From Komagataeibacter nataicola (GTDB taxonomy: Bacteria > Pseudomonadota > Alphaproteobacteria > Acetobacterales > Acetobacteraceae), in contig NZ_NIRT01000014.1 of the NCBI RefSeq assembly GCF_003207795.1, positions 1-64,000 on the forward strand: a DNA stretch of 64,000 bases, read 5' to 3'. The translations under genes were made by a program, and so were the position numbers. The notes under the pieces are model-generated. The model saw nothing but the letters and a program-made list of their open reading frames with translations. It did not search any database and was not told where the DNA came from. This document shows positions 1-8,463 of this stretch, piece after piece. The number at the start of each line of letters is the position of its first letter. Within the stretch, counting starts at the first letter, position 1.

Positions 1-1
1 G

Positions 2-1864
2 TATCCTTCATCTGCCGTCCTTTCGCGCAGTCGTTTCTTCCAACGACCATTCTGGCACATTGCGATGCCGTGCGGGGAGGACGGCAACCACCCCATCTCG
101 TACGGCACGAACAACATGTCGCGCGAGTTTATCCGGCTGGATTCGGGCGAGATCGGCCATACCGGCGTGCGCAGCTATTTCTCGTTCTCCAACACGCATT
201 CACGCTCATGGATGGGTTCGGGCATCAACCAGCGCAAGCATATCGATTTCGGCCTGCAGAAGGACTGGAACAACGGCTCCAACGCCAAGCTGTTCGTGTC
301 GTGGAACTCCGAGGATTTCACCATCGATGCCTACCCCGACAGCACTGCGTTTGAAAACTACAAGCGCACGGGCGAAGGTTATGGCCGCAACTCCGATCCC
401 ACCAGCGACAACTACTGGAAGAACAATAACGACCACTGGAACCAGATCTTCCTGACAGCGCCGGTCCATGTGGTGCTGCCTGCCAAATTCACGTTCGACC
501 TCCAGTCCTATTTCAGCTTTGGTCAGGGCTGGGATGCCTCACCGGGTAACAATACGGCATATGGCATGAATTATTCTCCCGCCGAAGGTCGTAACTATAC
601 GAATTTCTTCTTGGAGAACGAGGCCCGCCAGGTCGGCGTCGTTGCCAAGCTGGGCTATGATGTCGACAGGCACAACCATGTCTCGTTTGGCTACTGGTAT
701 GAAAACAACCAGACGATCCAGTCCTATCCGTTAAGCTACACCATGGCCAATGGCTCGACGCCAAGCCCCAACGCAGCCGCGTATCAGAACACCTATTCCA
801 ACGAGACCTTTGGCGTATCGGGCGTGAATGCGGGTTACGAACTGCATGCGCTTTTCATTCAGGACACCGCAAAATACTTTAATGACAAGCTGCAGATCCA
901 TGCGGGCTTCAAGTTTGTCATGTCCGATGCGTGGGACAAGGGCTGGAATTCGGCTGCCAGCAACTGGACCTATGGCAAGAACCTTTCACCCGGTGCGAGC
1001 GTGGGCCGCATGGGGGCGAACACGACCGAACCCCTGCCGCAGCTTTCCATCGGTTACACCTTCAACAACCACCACCAGATCTATGTAAATGCCGAGGGTG
1101 ACTACCGTGAGCCTTCAGCCAACGATCTCGGCTGGCTGACGCCGGGTAGTAACCAGAAGATGCTGAAGAACCAGTATTCCATCAAGGAAGAACTGGGCTA
1201 CCGGTATCACGACAAATACGTCATGTTTGACCTGTCGCTGTTCCACTACAACGTGACCAATCGTATTCTGAGCACCTATATTGGCGCCAATCAGTTCATG
1301 CCGATCGAAGGTGGCAACCAGACCATGCGCGGCTTTGACGCCATGATCGCAAGCCGCCCGATTCACGGGTTCAGCCCTTACGCGTCATTTGAATACCTGC
1401 ACGCGACGCAGGATTCCAACGTTACGGACCCCACGACTAACACCCCCTATGCCGCCAAGGGGCAGCAGGCCATCATGGCGCCGCGCATCATGGCCAATTT
1501 TGGCCTGACGTATAAGTACAAGGGCTTCTTTGCCAATGCCGCCGTGCATTACACCGGCCCGCAGTCGGTCGCACTGGATAACAGCGAGCGCATGCCGGGT
1601 TATGTGACCGACACGCTGTCGCTAGGCTATCACTTCAAGCCCTTCATGTATGCCAAGTCGCCGACCTTCAAGCTGAACTTCAGCAACCTGACTGGCTCGA
1701 TCGTGCGCACGGGTGCGATGGGTGCGATCTATCACGCAGGCACGCAGGGTGGGTATCCGGTTTACTATGGTGCCTCATCGCCACTGGGTCGTTATGCCAA
1801 TGGCAACTCCTTCATGGTCGAACCGCGCTTCACCATGACGGGCTCTGTCTCCACTTCCTTCTGA
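2..1864 (+). CDS. TonB-dependent receptor, 5' partial
   Basis: C-terminal part (about 600 residues) of an outer-membrane TonB-dependent receptor. The frame is open from the window edge, so the signal peptide, TonB box and part of the plug lie outside. What is visible is beta-barrel sequence: alternating polar and aromatic residues, many Tyr/Asn/Gly, long extracellular loops, and a terminal Phe (VSTSF), the usual outer-membrane assembly signal. These receptors import siderophores, cobalamin or sugars using TonB/ExbBD energy. The ligand cannot be read from this fragment. A strong terminator follows the stop, separating it from the permease downstream. The first in-frame ATG seen (65) is internal, not a credible start. 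Confidence 0.85.
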   Translation, partial: YPSSAVLSRSRFFQRPFWHIAMPCGEDGNHPISYGTNNMSREFIRLDSGEIGHTGVRSYFSFSNTHSRSWMGSGINQRKHIDFGLQKDWNNGSNAKLFVSWNSEDFTIDAYPDSTAFENYKRTGEGYGRNSDPTSDNYWKNNNDHWNQIFLTAPVHVVLPAKFTFDLQSYFSFGQGWDASPGNNTAYGMNYSPAEGRNYTNFFLENEARQVGVVAKLGYDVDRHNHVSFGYWYENNQTIQSYPLSYTMANGSTPSPNAAAYQNTYSNETFGVSGVNAGYELHALFIQDTAKYFNDKLQIHAGFKFVMSDAWDKGWNSAASNWTYGKNLSPGASVGRMGANTTEPLPQLSIGYTFNNHHQIYVNAEGDYREPSANDLGWLTPGSNQKMLKNQYSIKEELGYRYHDKYVMFDLSLFHYNVTNRILSTYIGANQFMPIEGGNQTMRGFDAMIASRPIHGFSPYASFEYLHATQDSNVTDPTTNTPYAAKGQQAIMAPRIMANFGLTYKYKGFFANAAVHYTGPQSVALDNSERMPGYVTDTLSLGYHFKPFMYAKSPTFKLNFSNLTGSIVRTGAMGAIYHAGTQGGYPVYYGASSPLGRYANGNSFMVEPRFTMTGSVSTSF

Positions 1865-1884
1865 TCTTCCTTACGTCTGCCGGA

Positions 1885-1918
1885 CCCCGCCTCCTTTACC
1901 AGAAGGCGGGGTTCTTCT
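1885..1918 (+). terminator. Rho-independent terminator after the TonB receptor
   Basis: Perfect 8-bp stem CCCCGCCT (1885-1892) with AGGCGGGG (1904-1911), an 11-nt loop, then TTCTTCTT. It lies 20 bases after the receptor stop. Confidence 0.85.
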
Positions 1919-1952
1919 TGTGCAGGCGTGTACCAACAAGTGGAGAGGACGT

Positions 1953-3251
1953 GTGACAGCACAGAAAACCCATCCGGTTGATGAAATGCTGCCCATGGGC
2001 ATGCTGTTTGCCTTCGGGCTGCAACATGCACTGGTCATGTACGCGGGTACCGTGGCGGTGCCGCTGGTCTTTGCCGCCGCCATGCACCTGTCTGGTCCGC
2101 AGACGGTCATGCTGATCAATTGCGGGCTGATGACATCGGGCATCGCCACGATCATACAGAGCGTGGGGGTGTGGAAATTCGGTTCGCGCCTGCCCATCGT
2201 TCAGGGGTCATCGTTTGCCATGCTGGCGTCCATGCTGCTCATCGGGCAGATCTATGGCGTGCGCTCGGTGTTTGGCGCGGTGATCGGCGCGGGGGTGGCC
2301 ATGGTGGTGCTGGCGCCGGTCATGGCGCGGCTCATGCGCTTTTTCCCGCCCGTGGTCATTGGCTGTCTCATCATCATCATCGGGCTGACGCTCATTCCCG
2401 TGGCGGGGCGGTGGATTGGCGGCGGCACGCCCGGTGCGCCGGGGTTTGGCAGCGTGGCCAACCTGCTGCTTGCTTTCACCACCATTGTCATCACGGTGGG
2501 CATTCAGGCCTGGGGCCGGGGGTTCTGGTCCAATATCAGTGTGCTGGTGGGGCTGGTGGCGGGCAGCGTGATCGCGGCCCTGTGCGGCATGGGGCATTAC
2601 GGCATGGTGGTTGATGCGCCGTGGTTCGCCATCAGCACGCCCTTTGCCTTTGGCCTGCCCGAGTTCCATGCCATGCCGGTCTTCATCATGTTGCTGAGCA
2701 TGGTCATCATCGTGGCGGAAACAACCGGCAACTGCCTGGCCATTGGCCGTGTGGTGGATGTGCCGGTCAATGACGTAACCATAGCGGGCGCGCTGCGGGC
2801 CGATGGCCTGTCCACCATGCTGGGCGGGGCGTTCAACAGCTTTCCCTACAATGCCTTTACCCAGAATACCGGGCTGATCGCCATAACCGATATCCGCAGC
2901 CGCTATGTGGTGGCGGCGGCGGGCGTGGTCATGATCGGGCTGGGGCTGTTTCCCAAGCTGGGGGCCTTGATTGCCGCCCTGCCTGCCCCCGTGCTGGGGG
3001 GCTGCGGGCTGGTCATGTTCGGCATGACCACGGTTGGGGGCATACGCGAACTGCTGCATGTGCGCTTTGAGGGCACGCGCAACGGGCTGATTGCCGCCGT
3101 ATCACTTGGTCTGGGCGTGTTGCCCATGGCCTGCCCGGACCTGTTTACCCATATGAACGGGCTGGCGCGGCTGTTGCTGGGCAACGGGGTGCTGCTGTGC
3201 ATCCTGTCCGGCGTGGCGCTCAACCTGCTGGTGGGGCGGGGTCGTAACTGA
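1953..3251 (+). CDS. NCS2-family nucleobase:cation symporter (xanthine/uracil permease type)
   Basis: Inner-membrane purine or pyrimidine permease of the nucleobase-cation symporter-2 family, about 432 residues. Multiple hydrophobic segments span nearly the whole length. The family signature around the QNTG motif (FTQNTGLIAITDIRSRYV) is present, followed by Gly/Ala-rich helices. Sequence near the signature resembles xanthine/urate-type members more than UraA, but the substrate is not settled. GTG at 1953 is preferred because AGAGGA lies 5 bases upstream; an upstream GTG at 1920 abuts the terminator and would add 11 unlikely residues. It is a single gene between a terminator and an intergenic palindrome. 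Confidence 0.85.
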   Translation: MTAQKTHPVDEMLPMGMLFAFGLQHALVMYAGTVAVPLVFAAAMHLSGPQTVMLINCGLMTSGIATIIQSVGVWKFGSRLPIVQGSSFAMLASMLLIGQIYGVRSVFGAVIGAGVAMVVLAPVMARLMRFFPPVVIGCLIIIIGLTLIPVAGRWIGGGTPGAPGFGSVANLLLAFTTIVITVGIQAWGRGFWSNISVLVGLVAGSVIAALCGMGHYGMVVDAPWFAISTPFAFGLPEFHAMPVFIMLLSMVIIVAETTGNCLAIGRVVDVPVNDVTIAGALRADGLSTMLGGAFNSFPYNAFTQNTGLIAITDIRSRYVVAAAGVVMIGLGLFPKLGALIAALPAPVLGGCGLVMFGMTTVGGIRELLHVRFEGTRNGLIAAVSLGLGVLPMACPDLFTHMNGLARLLLGNGVLLCILSGVALNLLVGRGRN

Positions 3252-3264
3252 TTGATGACAAAGT

Positions 3265-3321
3265 AATAAAAGTTTCTGGTGAAGCTTTTTTCAAAAAAGG
3301 CTTCACCCAAGAAATTTTATT
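3265..3321. repeat. Dispersed palindromic element, copy 1 (single-hairpin form)
   Basis: Near-perfect palindrome: outer arms AATAAAAGTTTCT/GAAATTTTATT and an inner TGAAGC/GCTTCA hairpin with a T6/A6 loop. It has only one inner hairpin. It follows the permease stop. See the repeat-family finding. Confidence 0.8.
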
Positions 3322-3324
3322 GTT

Positions 3325-3427
3325 AGAGCAATCTGTCATTAGACAGAATCAAATGAATTGCTCTCATCTGTTCTTTTCAGAGCGTCTTCACGTGATTAGG
3401 TGAGTCCACCTAATCACGATCTGCTCC
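3325..3427. repeat. Compound intergenic palindromes (RIME-like)
   Basis: Two adjacent inverted repeats. The first has outer arms AGAGCAAT (3325-3332) and ATTGCTCT (3357-3364) with an inner TCTGTC/GACAGA hairpin. The second is a perfect 12-bp inverted repeat, CGTGATTAGGTG (3391-3402) and CACCTAATCACG (3407-3418), with a 4-nt loop. Neither has a T-tract, so these are not simple terminators. Confidence 0.6.
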
Positions 3428-3450
3428 AGGAGCGCCAGGCCCCTGGGGTG

Positions 3451-4188
3451 TTATTCGCCGCCGTTATCAGCAGGCTGGAACGGCATGACAGGGTATTTGC
3501 CGCTCTTGGCGATTTCCTCGGGGTCTTCCGTCGGGCCAGGCAGGTACACGGTGGGCAGCGCCTGGTTAAGGTAGGTCACGACCTGGTCGCTGATATCGAG
3601 GCTGTTGTCATGCAGGGCAGCCGTGCCGGCCTGCAGCACCATGTTCATGCCACGCGCGGCGGCGATGGCGCTGACAATCTGCTGCATTTCACGCTGCACC
3701 TGATTCAGGGCGACCTGCGCGTCTTCTTCAAGAATGCGGTTGCGGTTGCCGAACTTGGTGCGGTCGGCCATCACGCGCTTCTGCAGGTCCTGCTGCTGCT
3801 CGGGCGTGGGGGCCTTGCCCGCCTTGATGATGGACTGGCGCAGCGCCTGCAGCTGCGTATCCTCGGCGCGCACGTCCTTGACCAGCGCTTCACGGCGGTT
3901 GCTCAACTCGGTCTGCAGCTTCTGCACGGCGGTGGACTGCGCCATGATCTGCTGGGTGTTGAAAATGCCGATAACAGGCGCCGCAGGCTTCGTGCCGGCA
4001 GGCAGGGGCTTGAATTCCGGCACGGGTGGCATGGGCAGAATGGGGTTCTGCTGCTGGCCGCCGGCGTCCTGCGCCATGGCAAGGGCCGGGGTCAGGGCAA
4101 TAGCCAGCCCACAAAGCGCGCCACGCAGGCGGGCGTGTCCGGTCGGGGCCATAATGCTGCTCCGCATACCTGTCATTATCCGATCCAT
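3451..4188 (-). CDS. OmpH/Skp-family periplasmic chaperone-like protein
   Basis: Exported protein of 245 residues. A basic N-terminus and hydrophobic stretch ending in ALAMAQ (about residues 21-40) form a Sec signal peptide. A Pro-rich linker follows. The OmpH/Skp core starts near residue 72 with IGIFNTQQIMAQSTAVQKL, then a long charged helical region (about 90-180) suited to the coiled-coil tentacles of Skp. Family role: holds unfolded outer-membrane proteins in the periplasm. It is longer than typical Skp (about 160) because of the Pro-rich insert and the acidic tail. It is not next to bamA/lpxD here, so a specialised paralogue is possible. The start could be the internal ATG at 4152. Confidence 0.75.
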   Translation of the reverse strand: MDRIMTGMRSSIMAPTGHARLRGALCGLAIALTPALAMAQDAGGQQQNPILPMPPVPEFKPLPAGTKPAAPVIGIFNTQQIMAQSTAVQKLQTELSNRREALVKDVRAEDTQLQALRQSIIKAGKAPTPEQQQDLQKRVMADRTKFGNRNRILEEDAQVALNQVQREMQQIVSAIAAARGMNMVLQAGTAALHDNSLDISDQVVTYLNQALPTVYLPGPTEDPEEIAKSGKYPVMPFQPADNGGE

Positions 4189-4293
4189 TATTGTTCCGCT
4201 ATCGTGGTTTCTGCGTAGCGGATCGTATGGCGAAAGAACATCCCCGCACAGGCAAAAAAAGCGCCTTTGGCACGAAATGGCGGACCGATACCC

Positions 4294-4755
4294 CTATAGC
4301 CGCCAGATCAGGGGCGTGTGTGACAGGAAAATGAGGCACAGCCCGCCAAGGAACAGCACCCGGAAGCCCCGGTTGGCTCCTTTTTCCAGCAATTCATCCC
4401 GCGTTACGATCTGCATGAAGGAATCGGACAGCCGGGCGCGTGCCTCATCGGGCAGGGCCGCGAGCCTGCCGCGCCATTCGGTGCGCTGGCGGGCCTGCTC
4501 GGTGTGGGAGATATTGGCCCGGCGGTACAGGCCATCCACGTATTCATCAAGGTCTTCGGTGCGGAACATCGCCTTGCGGCCATGACGCATGGCCGCATGC
4601 GGGCCTGCCCCCACCAGCCTGAGGCTGCGGAACCTGCGCGGCGTGATGCCAACATATTCCGCCGCCTCGCGCATCGAGAGCATGCGCTTGAGGGGAAACA
4701 TGTGGACCGTCGCCTGTTGCTCACCTATGGGACCGGACGAGGGGGGCAGGGTCAT
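4294..4755 (-). CDS. MerR/Xis-type helix-turn-helix protein with C-terminal membrane segment
   Basis: 153 residues. An N-terminal winged-helix DNA-binding module resembling MerR/excisionase domains: LSMREAAEYVGITPRRFRSL (helix-turn-helix, about 26-46), then a basic wing and FRTEDLDEYVDGL. The middle is charged and helical. The C-terminus GFRVLFLGGLCLIFLSHTPLIW is one hydrophobic span, so the protein may be membrane-anchored with the DNA-binding part in the cytosol. AGGGG lies 5 bases before ATG 4755. No partner gene is obvious and the function is unknown. Confidence 0.6.
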   Translation of the reverse strand: MTLPPSSGPIGEQQATVHMFPLKRMLSMREAAEYVGITPRRFRSLRLVGAGPHAAMRHGRKAMFRTEDLDEYVDGLYRRANISHTEQARQRTEWRGRLAALPDEARARLSDSFMQIVTRDELLEKGANRGFRVLFLGGLCLIFLSHTPLIWRL

Positions 4756-4865
4756 GATGCCCCTGAAACTCGACCATCCCTTCCGGCCGAGTCAATGGGA
4801 ATGTGGCGCGGGCCTGCCCATCCTGAACATATGACCCATGCAGCATGTTCCTGTGGATCAGTTTT

Positions 4866-4893
4866 GTGGGGCTGCCTCAAAAGTCAGCCCCAC
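4866..4893. repeat. Perfect 9-bp stem-loop
   Basis: GTGGGGCTG (4866-4874) and CAGCCCCAC (4885-4893) with a 10-nt loop. No T-run follows on either strand, so function as a terminator is doubtful. Confidence 0.5.
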
Positions 4894-4911
4894 CAGCAGG
4901 CTGAAATTATA

Positions 4912-4993
4912 GAAGTTTCTGGTGAAGCTTTTTTCAAAACGCCTTCGGAAAACGTCGCTTTTTTAGAAAAAGGCAGCACCCGGAACCTTTTCT
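4912..4993. repeat. Dispersed double-hairpin element, copy 2 (diverged)
   Basis: GAAGTTTCTGGTGAAGC at the left, diverged second hairpin and CCCGGAACCTTTTC at the right. Several mismatches in the stems. Confidence 0.7.
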
Positions 4994-5028
4994 TCTTTTT
5001 TATCAGTAACCTGCTTTCAAAGACTTCC

Positions 5029-5430
5029 TTAACGGCAGACCCGGCGGCTGCCATCGGCGGCGATGTAGGTGCCGGTCTGGGCATCGAAGCAGGCATTGGC
5101 CGCGCAGGTGCTGGCGGTGGGTGTGACCTCGGGGTGGATGGTGGCGCTCATGGCATTGGCCTCCCGGGCTGCATGGCCACATAGTGGCGTATCGGCCGGG
5201 GCGGAAGGGTCATTGGTCAGGGTGGCGCTTGCGGGTGGCGCGCTTTCCTCGCCCGTCAGGCCGGGCGCGAAGTCCTGCGGCGGGATGCGGCCCGGTGTTG
5301 CCGCGGGCCGGGCCGCTGTCCGGGGGGCGGGCGTGTGGGGCGCGTCATGCGTGCAGGCGCCGAGCAGCAGGACCGCCATCGTGGCGCAGAAGCGTGAGCG
5401 TAAGGTCATGTGATGTGCCCGTATGTGCAT
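5029..5430 (-). CDS. Small predicted lipoprotein downstream of xseA
   Basis: 133 residues. The hydrophobic leader FCATMAVLLLGAC carries an LGAC lipobox, so the mature protein should be lipid-anchored at the Cys near residue 26. The rest is Ala/Pro/Thr-rich and probably disordered. Near the end, CAANACFDAQTGTYIAADGSRRVC contains three Cys. Its ATG overlaps the xseA stop by one base (TAATG), suggesting translational coupling; an internal ATG at 5409 is an alternative start. No family recognised. Confidence 0.6.
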   Translation of the reverse strand: MHIRAHHMTLRSRFCATMAVLLLGACTHDAPHTPAPRTAARPAATPGRIPPQDFAPGLTGEESAPPASATLTNDPSAPADTPLCGHAAREANAMSATIHPEVTPTASTCAANACFDAQTGTYIAADGSRRVCR

Positions 5431-6890
5431 TACAGATCCAGCCGCCCCTGCGGGCCGGGAGAAACTTCAAGGGGGCGGGCCGCGACCTTGCCATCGGCAA
5501 AGGTCATGATGACCTCGGGCACGGCACGCGCCTGCGCCGCCTGCGCCAGAGGCCTGCCCGCGCGGTCGGTCACCAGCACGTAGCCCCGTTCCAGCACCGC
5601 CTGGGGCGAGAGGGATTCAAGCTGGCCCGCGGCGCCGGCCAGTACGCTCTTGCTGGCCCGCAACTGTGCCACCAGCACGGCGGGCGGCACACGCAGGCGG
5701 CCAAGGGTGGCAGCCTGCCGGTGCAGCAGGCTGCTCATGGCCTGCTGGCAGGCAGTGCCCACGCGGTCGAGTTCCGCGCGGCGCAGGGCAAGGATCATAT
5801 GGGGCGTGGGCAGCCGGTCAGAGGCGCCCTGCACGCGGTCACGCAGGCGGCTCAGGCGGGCGGGCAGGGCCAGGTCGAGGCGATAGGCGCGGTCATCCAG
5901 CCTGCGGCGGGCGTTTTCCACCACGGCAGGCAGATCGGGCAGGCCCGCTGCCGCCCTGTCCAGCCGGGCGCGTGCCAGTTGCAGGCCGCGTTCCAGCCCG
6001 CTGCGCAGCCGGGCCGCGCGCTGGGCCAGACCCGCCTCAAGCTCGGCGCGCACGGGCACGGCCATCTCGGCGGCCGCCGTGGGCGTGGGGGCGCGCTGGT
6101 CGGACACGAAGTCGATCAGCGTGGTGTCGGTCTCGTGCCCCACGGCGGAAATGACCGGAATGCGGCACGCGGCCACGGCGCGCAGCACCTCTTCATCATT
6201 GAAGGCCATCAGGTCTTCCAGCGAGCCACCACCACGCGCCACGATCAGCACATCGGGCCGGGGCACGCCGCTCCGGGGGCCAATGGCATCAAAGCCCGCA
6301 ATGGCCTGGGCAATGCGCTCGGCAGCGCCCTCGCCCTGCACCGGCACCGGCCAGACCAGAACCGGCAGGGGAAAGCGCCGCGCGATGGTTGTGCGGATAT
6401 CATGCAGCACAGCACCCTGCGCCGATGTCACGACCCCGATCAGGCGCGGCAGGAAGGGCAGGGCGCGCTTGCGTTCGGCGTCAAACAGTCCCTCCTGCGC
6501 CAGACGCAGGCGCAGACGTTCGATCCGGGCCAGCAGCGCGCCCTCGCCTGCATATTCCAGCCGGTCGATCACCATCTGGTACGACGAGCGCTCGCCATAG
6601 GACGAGATCTTGCCTGTGGCGATGACTTCCACCCCGTTCTCCGGCTTCAGCCCCAGCCGCGATACCGTGCCGCGCCACACCACCGAGGAAAGCTTGCCGC
6701 CCTCATCCTTGAGAGAGAAATACAGGTGGCCCGAAGGGTAGCGCTTGAATTCGGTAATTTCGCCGCGCACGCGGATGCGGCCAAACGTGCCCTCGAGCAC
6801 GCGGCGGATGGCGCCTGAAATCTCGGCCACCGAAAATTCAGGCGTATTGCCGCCCATGGCGCGGCCGGAGTCGGGAAACTGTTCAACCAT
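5430..6890 (-). CDS. xseA: Exodeoxyribonuclease VII large subunit
   Basis: Large subunit of ExoVII, which degrades single-stranded DNA to oligonucleotides with XseB. An N-terminal OB-fold (about 10-105; VRGEITEFKRYPSGHLYFSL) precedes the catalytic core (about 125-320) with GVVTSAQGAVLHDI, the GGGSLEDLMAFNDE segment and ISAVGHETDTTLIDFVSD. A long helical coiled-coil tail follows. About 486 residues from ATG 6890, normal for the family; upstream in-frame starts would run into the purD promoter region. It is divergent from purD, with 66 bases between the starts. xseB is not in the window. Confidence 0.95.
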   Translation of the reverse strand: MVEQFPDSGRAMGGNTPEFSVAEISGAIRRVLEGTFGRIRVRGEITEFKRYPSGHLYFSLKDEGGKLSSVVWRGTVSRLGLKPENGVEVIATGKISSYGERSSYQMVIDRLEYAGEGALLARIERLRLRLAQEGLFDAERKRALPFLPRLIGVVTSAQGAVLHDIRTTIARRFPLPVLVWPVPVQGEGAAERIAQAIAGFDAIGPRSGVPRPDVLIVARGGGSLEDLMAFNDEEVLRAVAACRIPVISAVGHETDTTLIDFVSDQRAPTPTAAAEMAVPVRAELEAGLAQRAARLRSGLERGLQLARARLDRAAAGLPDLPAVVENARRRLDDRAYRLDLALPARLSRLRDRVQGASDRLPTPHMILALRRAELDRVGTACQQAMSSLLHRQAATLGRLRVPPAVLVAQLRASKSVLAGAAGQLESLSPQAVLERGYVLVTDRAGRPLAQAAQARAVPEVIMTFADGKVAARPLEVSPGPQGRLDL

Positions 6891-6956
6891 CCGCACAAGG
6901 TATGATAGAGACGGCCACCCCGAAAGGGCAGAGATGAAAAACGGGAGAAACAAGTG

Positions 6957-8252
6957 ATGCGGGTGCTGCTGGTTGGATCAGGCGGACGGGAACATGCCAT
7001 GGCCGCTGCCATTGCGCGCTCGCCGCGACTTGAGGCCCTGTTCATCGCGCCGGGCAACCCCGGCACCGCGGCGCTGGGCACGAACCGCGCCGTGAAAGCC
7101 GATGACGTGGCGGGCCTGATCGCCCTGGCGCAGCAAGAGCGCATCGACCTTGTGGTGCCCGGCCCCGAAGCGCCCCTGGTGGCGGGCCTGGCCGATGCGT
7201 GCAAGGCGGCGGGCATTGCGTGTGCAGGCCCCACGCAGGCCGCCGCCGCCCTTGAAGGCAGCAAGACCTTCACCAAGGAAGTGTGTGATGCGGCAAACAT
7301 TCCCACCGCGCGGTGGGAACGCTTCGATGCTGCTGCTCCTGCGCTGGACTACGTGCGCCGCCACGGTGCGCCGGTTGTGGTCAAGGCGGATGGTCTGGCG
7401 GCTGGCAAGGGCGTGGTCGTGGCGCAGAGTGTTGCCGAGGCCGAACAGGCCATTACCGACATGATGACCGACGGCACGCTCGGCCAGGCAGGCCATAGCG
7501 TGGTGATCGAGGACTGCCTTGTGGGTGATGAGGTTTCGCTGTTCGCCTTCTGCGCGGGCGAGACGGCGGTGCTGATCGGCGCGGCACAGGACCACAAGCG
7601 CATTGGCGATGGTGATACCGGCCCCAATACCGGCGGCATGGGCGCGGTTTCGCCGCCCACCGGCTTTGGCCGCGCGGAGCAGGAAGCCGCCCTTGATGTG
7701 CTGGTGCGCCCCATGCTGCGCGAGATGGCGCGGCGCGGCACGCCGTTCACCGGCATCATCTTTGCTGGCCTGATGCTCACGGGTGATGGCCCGCAGCTGA
7801 TCGAATACAACGTCCGCTTTGGCGACCCGGAAGCCGAAGCCCTGCTGATCCGGCTGGAAAGCGACCTGCTCGCCGCCCTTGCCGCCGTGGCGAAGGGTGA
7901 TCTGGCTGGCACGGATATCCGTTTTTCCGGCCAGTCCTCCATCAGCGTCATCATGGCGGCGAAGGGTTATCCCGGCAGGCCTGTGACCGGCGGGGTGATC
8001 CGTAACCTTGCGGCGGCGCAAGCCCTGCCGGGCGTGCATGTGTTCCAGGCGGGCACGAAGGGCAATGACGCGGGCGAGATCGTGGCTGCTGGCGGGCGCG
8101 TGCTGGCCGTGTGCGCCACGGGTGATACGCTGGCGCAGGCGTGCACGCGGGCCTATGAGGCCGTGGGGCTGATCGACTGGCCCGATGGCATCTACCGCCA
8201 CGATATTGGCCAGCGTGCGCTTGCGGCGCAGGAAAAAATTGGGGAGCAATAA
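6957..8252 (+). CDS. purD: Phosphoribosylamine-glycine ligase (GAR synthetase)
   Basis: Second step of de novo purine synthesis: ATP + phosphoribosylamine + glycine to GAR. 431 residues. MRVLLVGSGGREHA is the classic N-terminus. An ATP-grasp domain follows with VVVKADGLAAGKGVVVA, GPNTGGMGAVSPP and the metal-binding EYNVRFGDPEAEALL. The start is ATG 6957, preceded by GGGAGAAACA; a GTG immediately upstream is in frame. A double-hairpin repeat overlaps the stop. purF lies about 4 kb away on the other strand, so this is not one pur operon. Confidence 0.96.
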   Translation: MRVLLVGSGGREHAMAAAIARSPRLEALFIAPGNPGTAALGTNRAVKADDVAGLIALAQQERIDLVVPGPEAPLVAGLADACKAAGIACAGPTQAAAALEGSKTFTKEVCDAANIPTARWERFDAAAPALDYVRRHGAPVVVKADGLAAGKGVVVAQSVAEAEQAITDMMTDGTLGQAGHSVVIEDCLVGDEVSLFAFCAGETAVLIGAAQDHKRIGDGDTGPNTGGMGAVSPPTGFGRAEQEAALDVLVRPMLREMARRGTPFTGIIFAGLMLTGDGPQLIEYNVRFGDPEAEALLIRLESDLLAALAAVAKGDLAGTDIRFSGQSSISVIMAAKGYPGRPVTGGVIRNLAAAQALPGVHVFQAGTKGNDAGEIVAAGGRVLAVCATGDTLAQACTRAYEAVGLIDWPDGIYRHDIGQRALAAQEKIGEQ

Positions 8253-8327
8253 AAGTTTCCGGGTGCCGTGTTTTTTCAAAAAGGCGGCATCTTTCGAAGC
8301 TTTTTGAAAAAAGCTTCGCCTCAAACG
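8248..8327. repeat. Dispersed double-hairpin element, copy 3
   Basis: Begins within the purD stop region with AATAAAAGTTTCCGGG. The GCCG...GGCGGC hairpin comes first, then CGAAGCTTTTT with AAAAAGCTTCG. Confidence 0.8.
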
Positions 8328-8463
8328 TCTCCATGATTTGCACGCTGTTGAATGGACGGGTTTTTCAGGCTGCCTTCTGCCCCAGGCGGATTGATGGACA
8401 GGGCGGATCCGGATATCGTTTACACAACAGAACATTTTCCTTTCCGCCCGAAAAGCCCCTGCC

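Noticed and set aside
4866-4893. Hairpin as a transcription terminator
   Set aside because: Perfect stem but no T-run on either strand.
5184-6818. A 544-codon open frame antisense to xseA, and a similar 521-codon frame antisense to purD (6978-8543)
   Set aside because: Same mirror-frame effect; both opposite strands hold full-length conserved enzymes.
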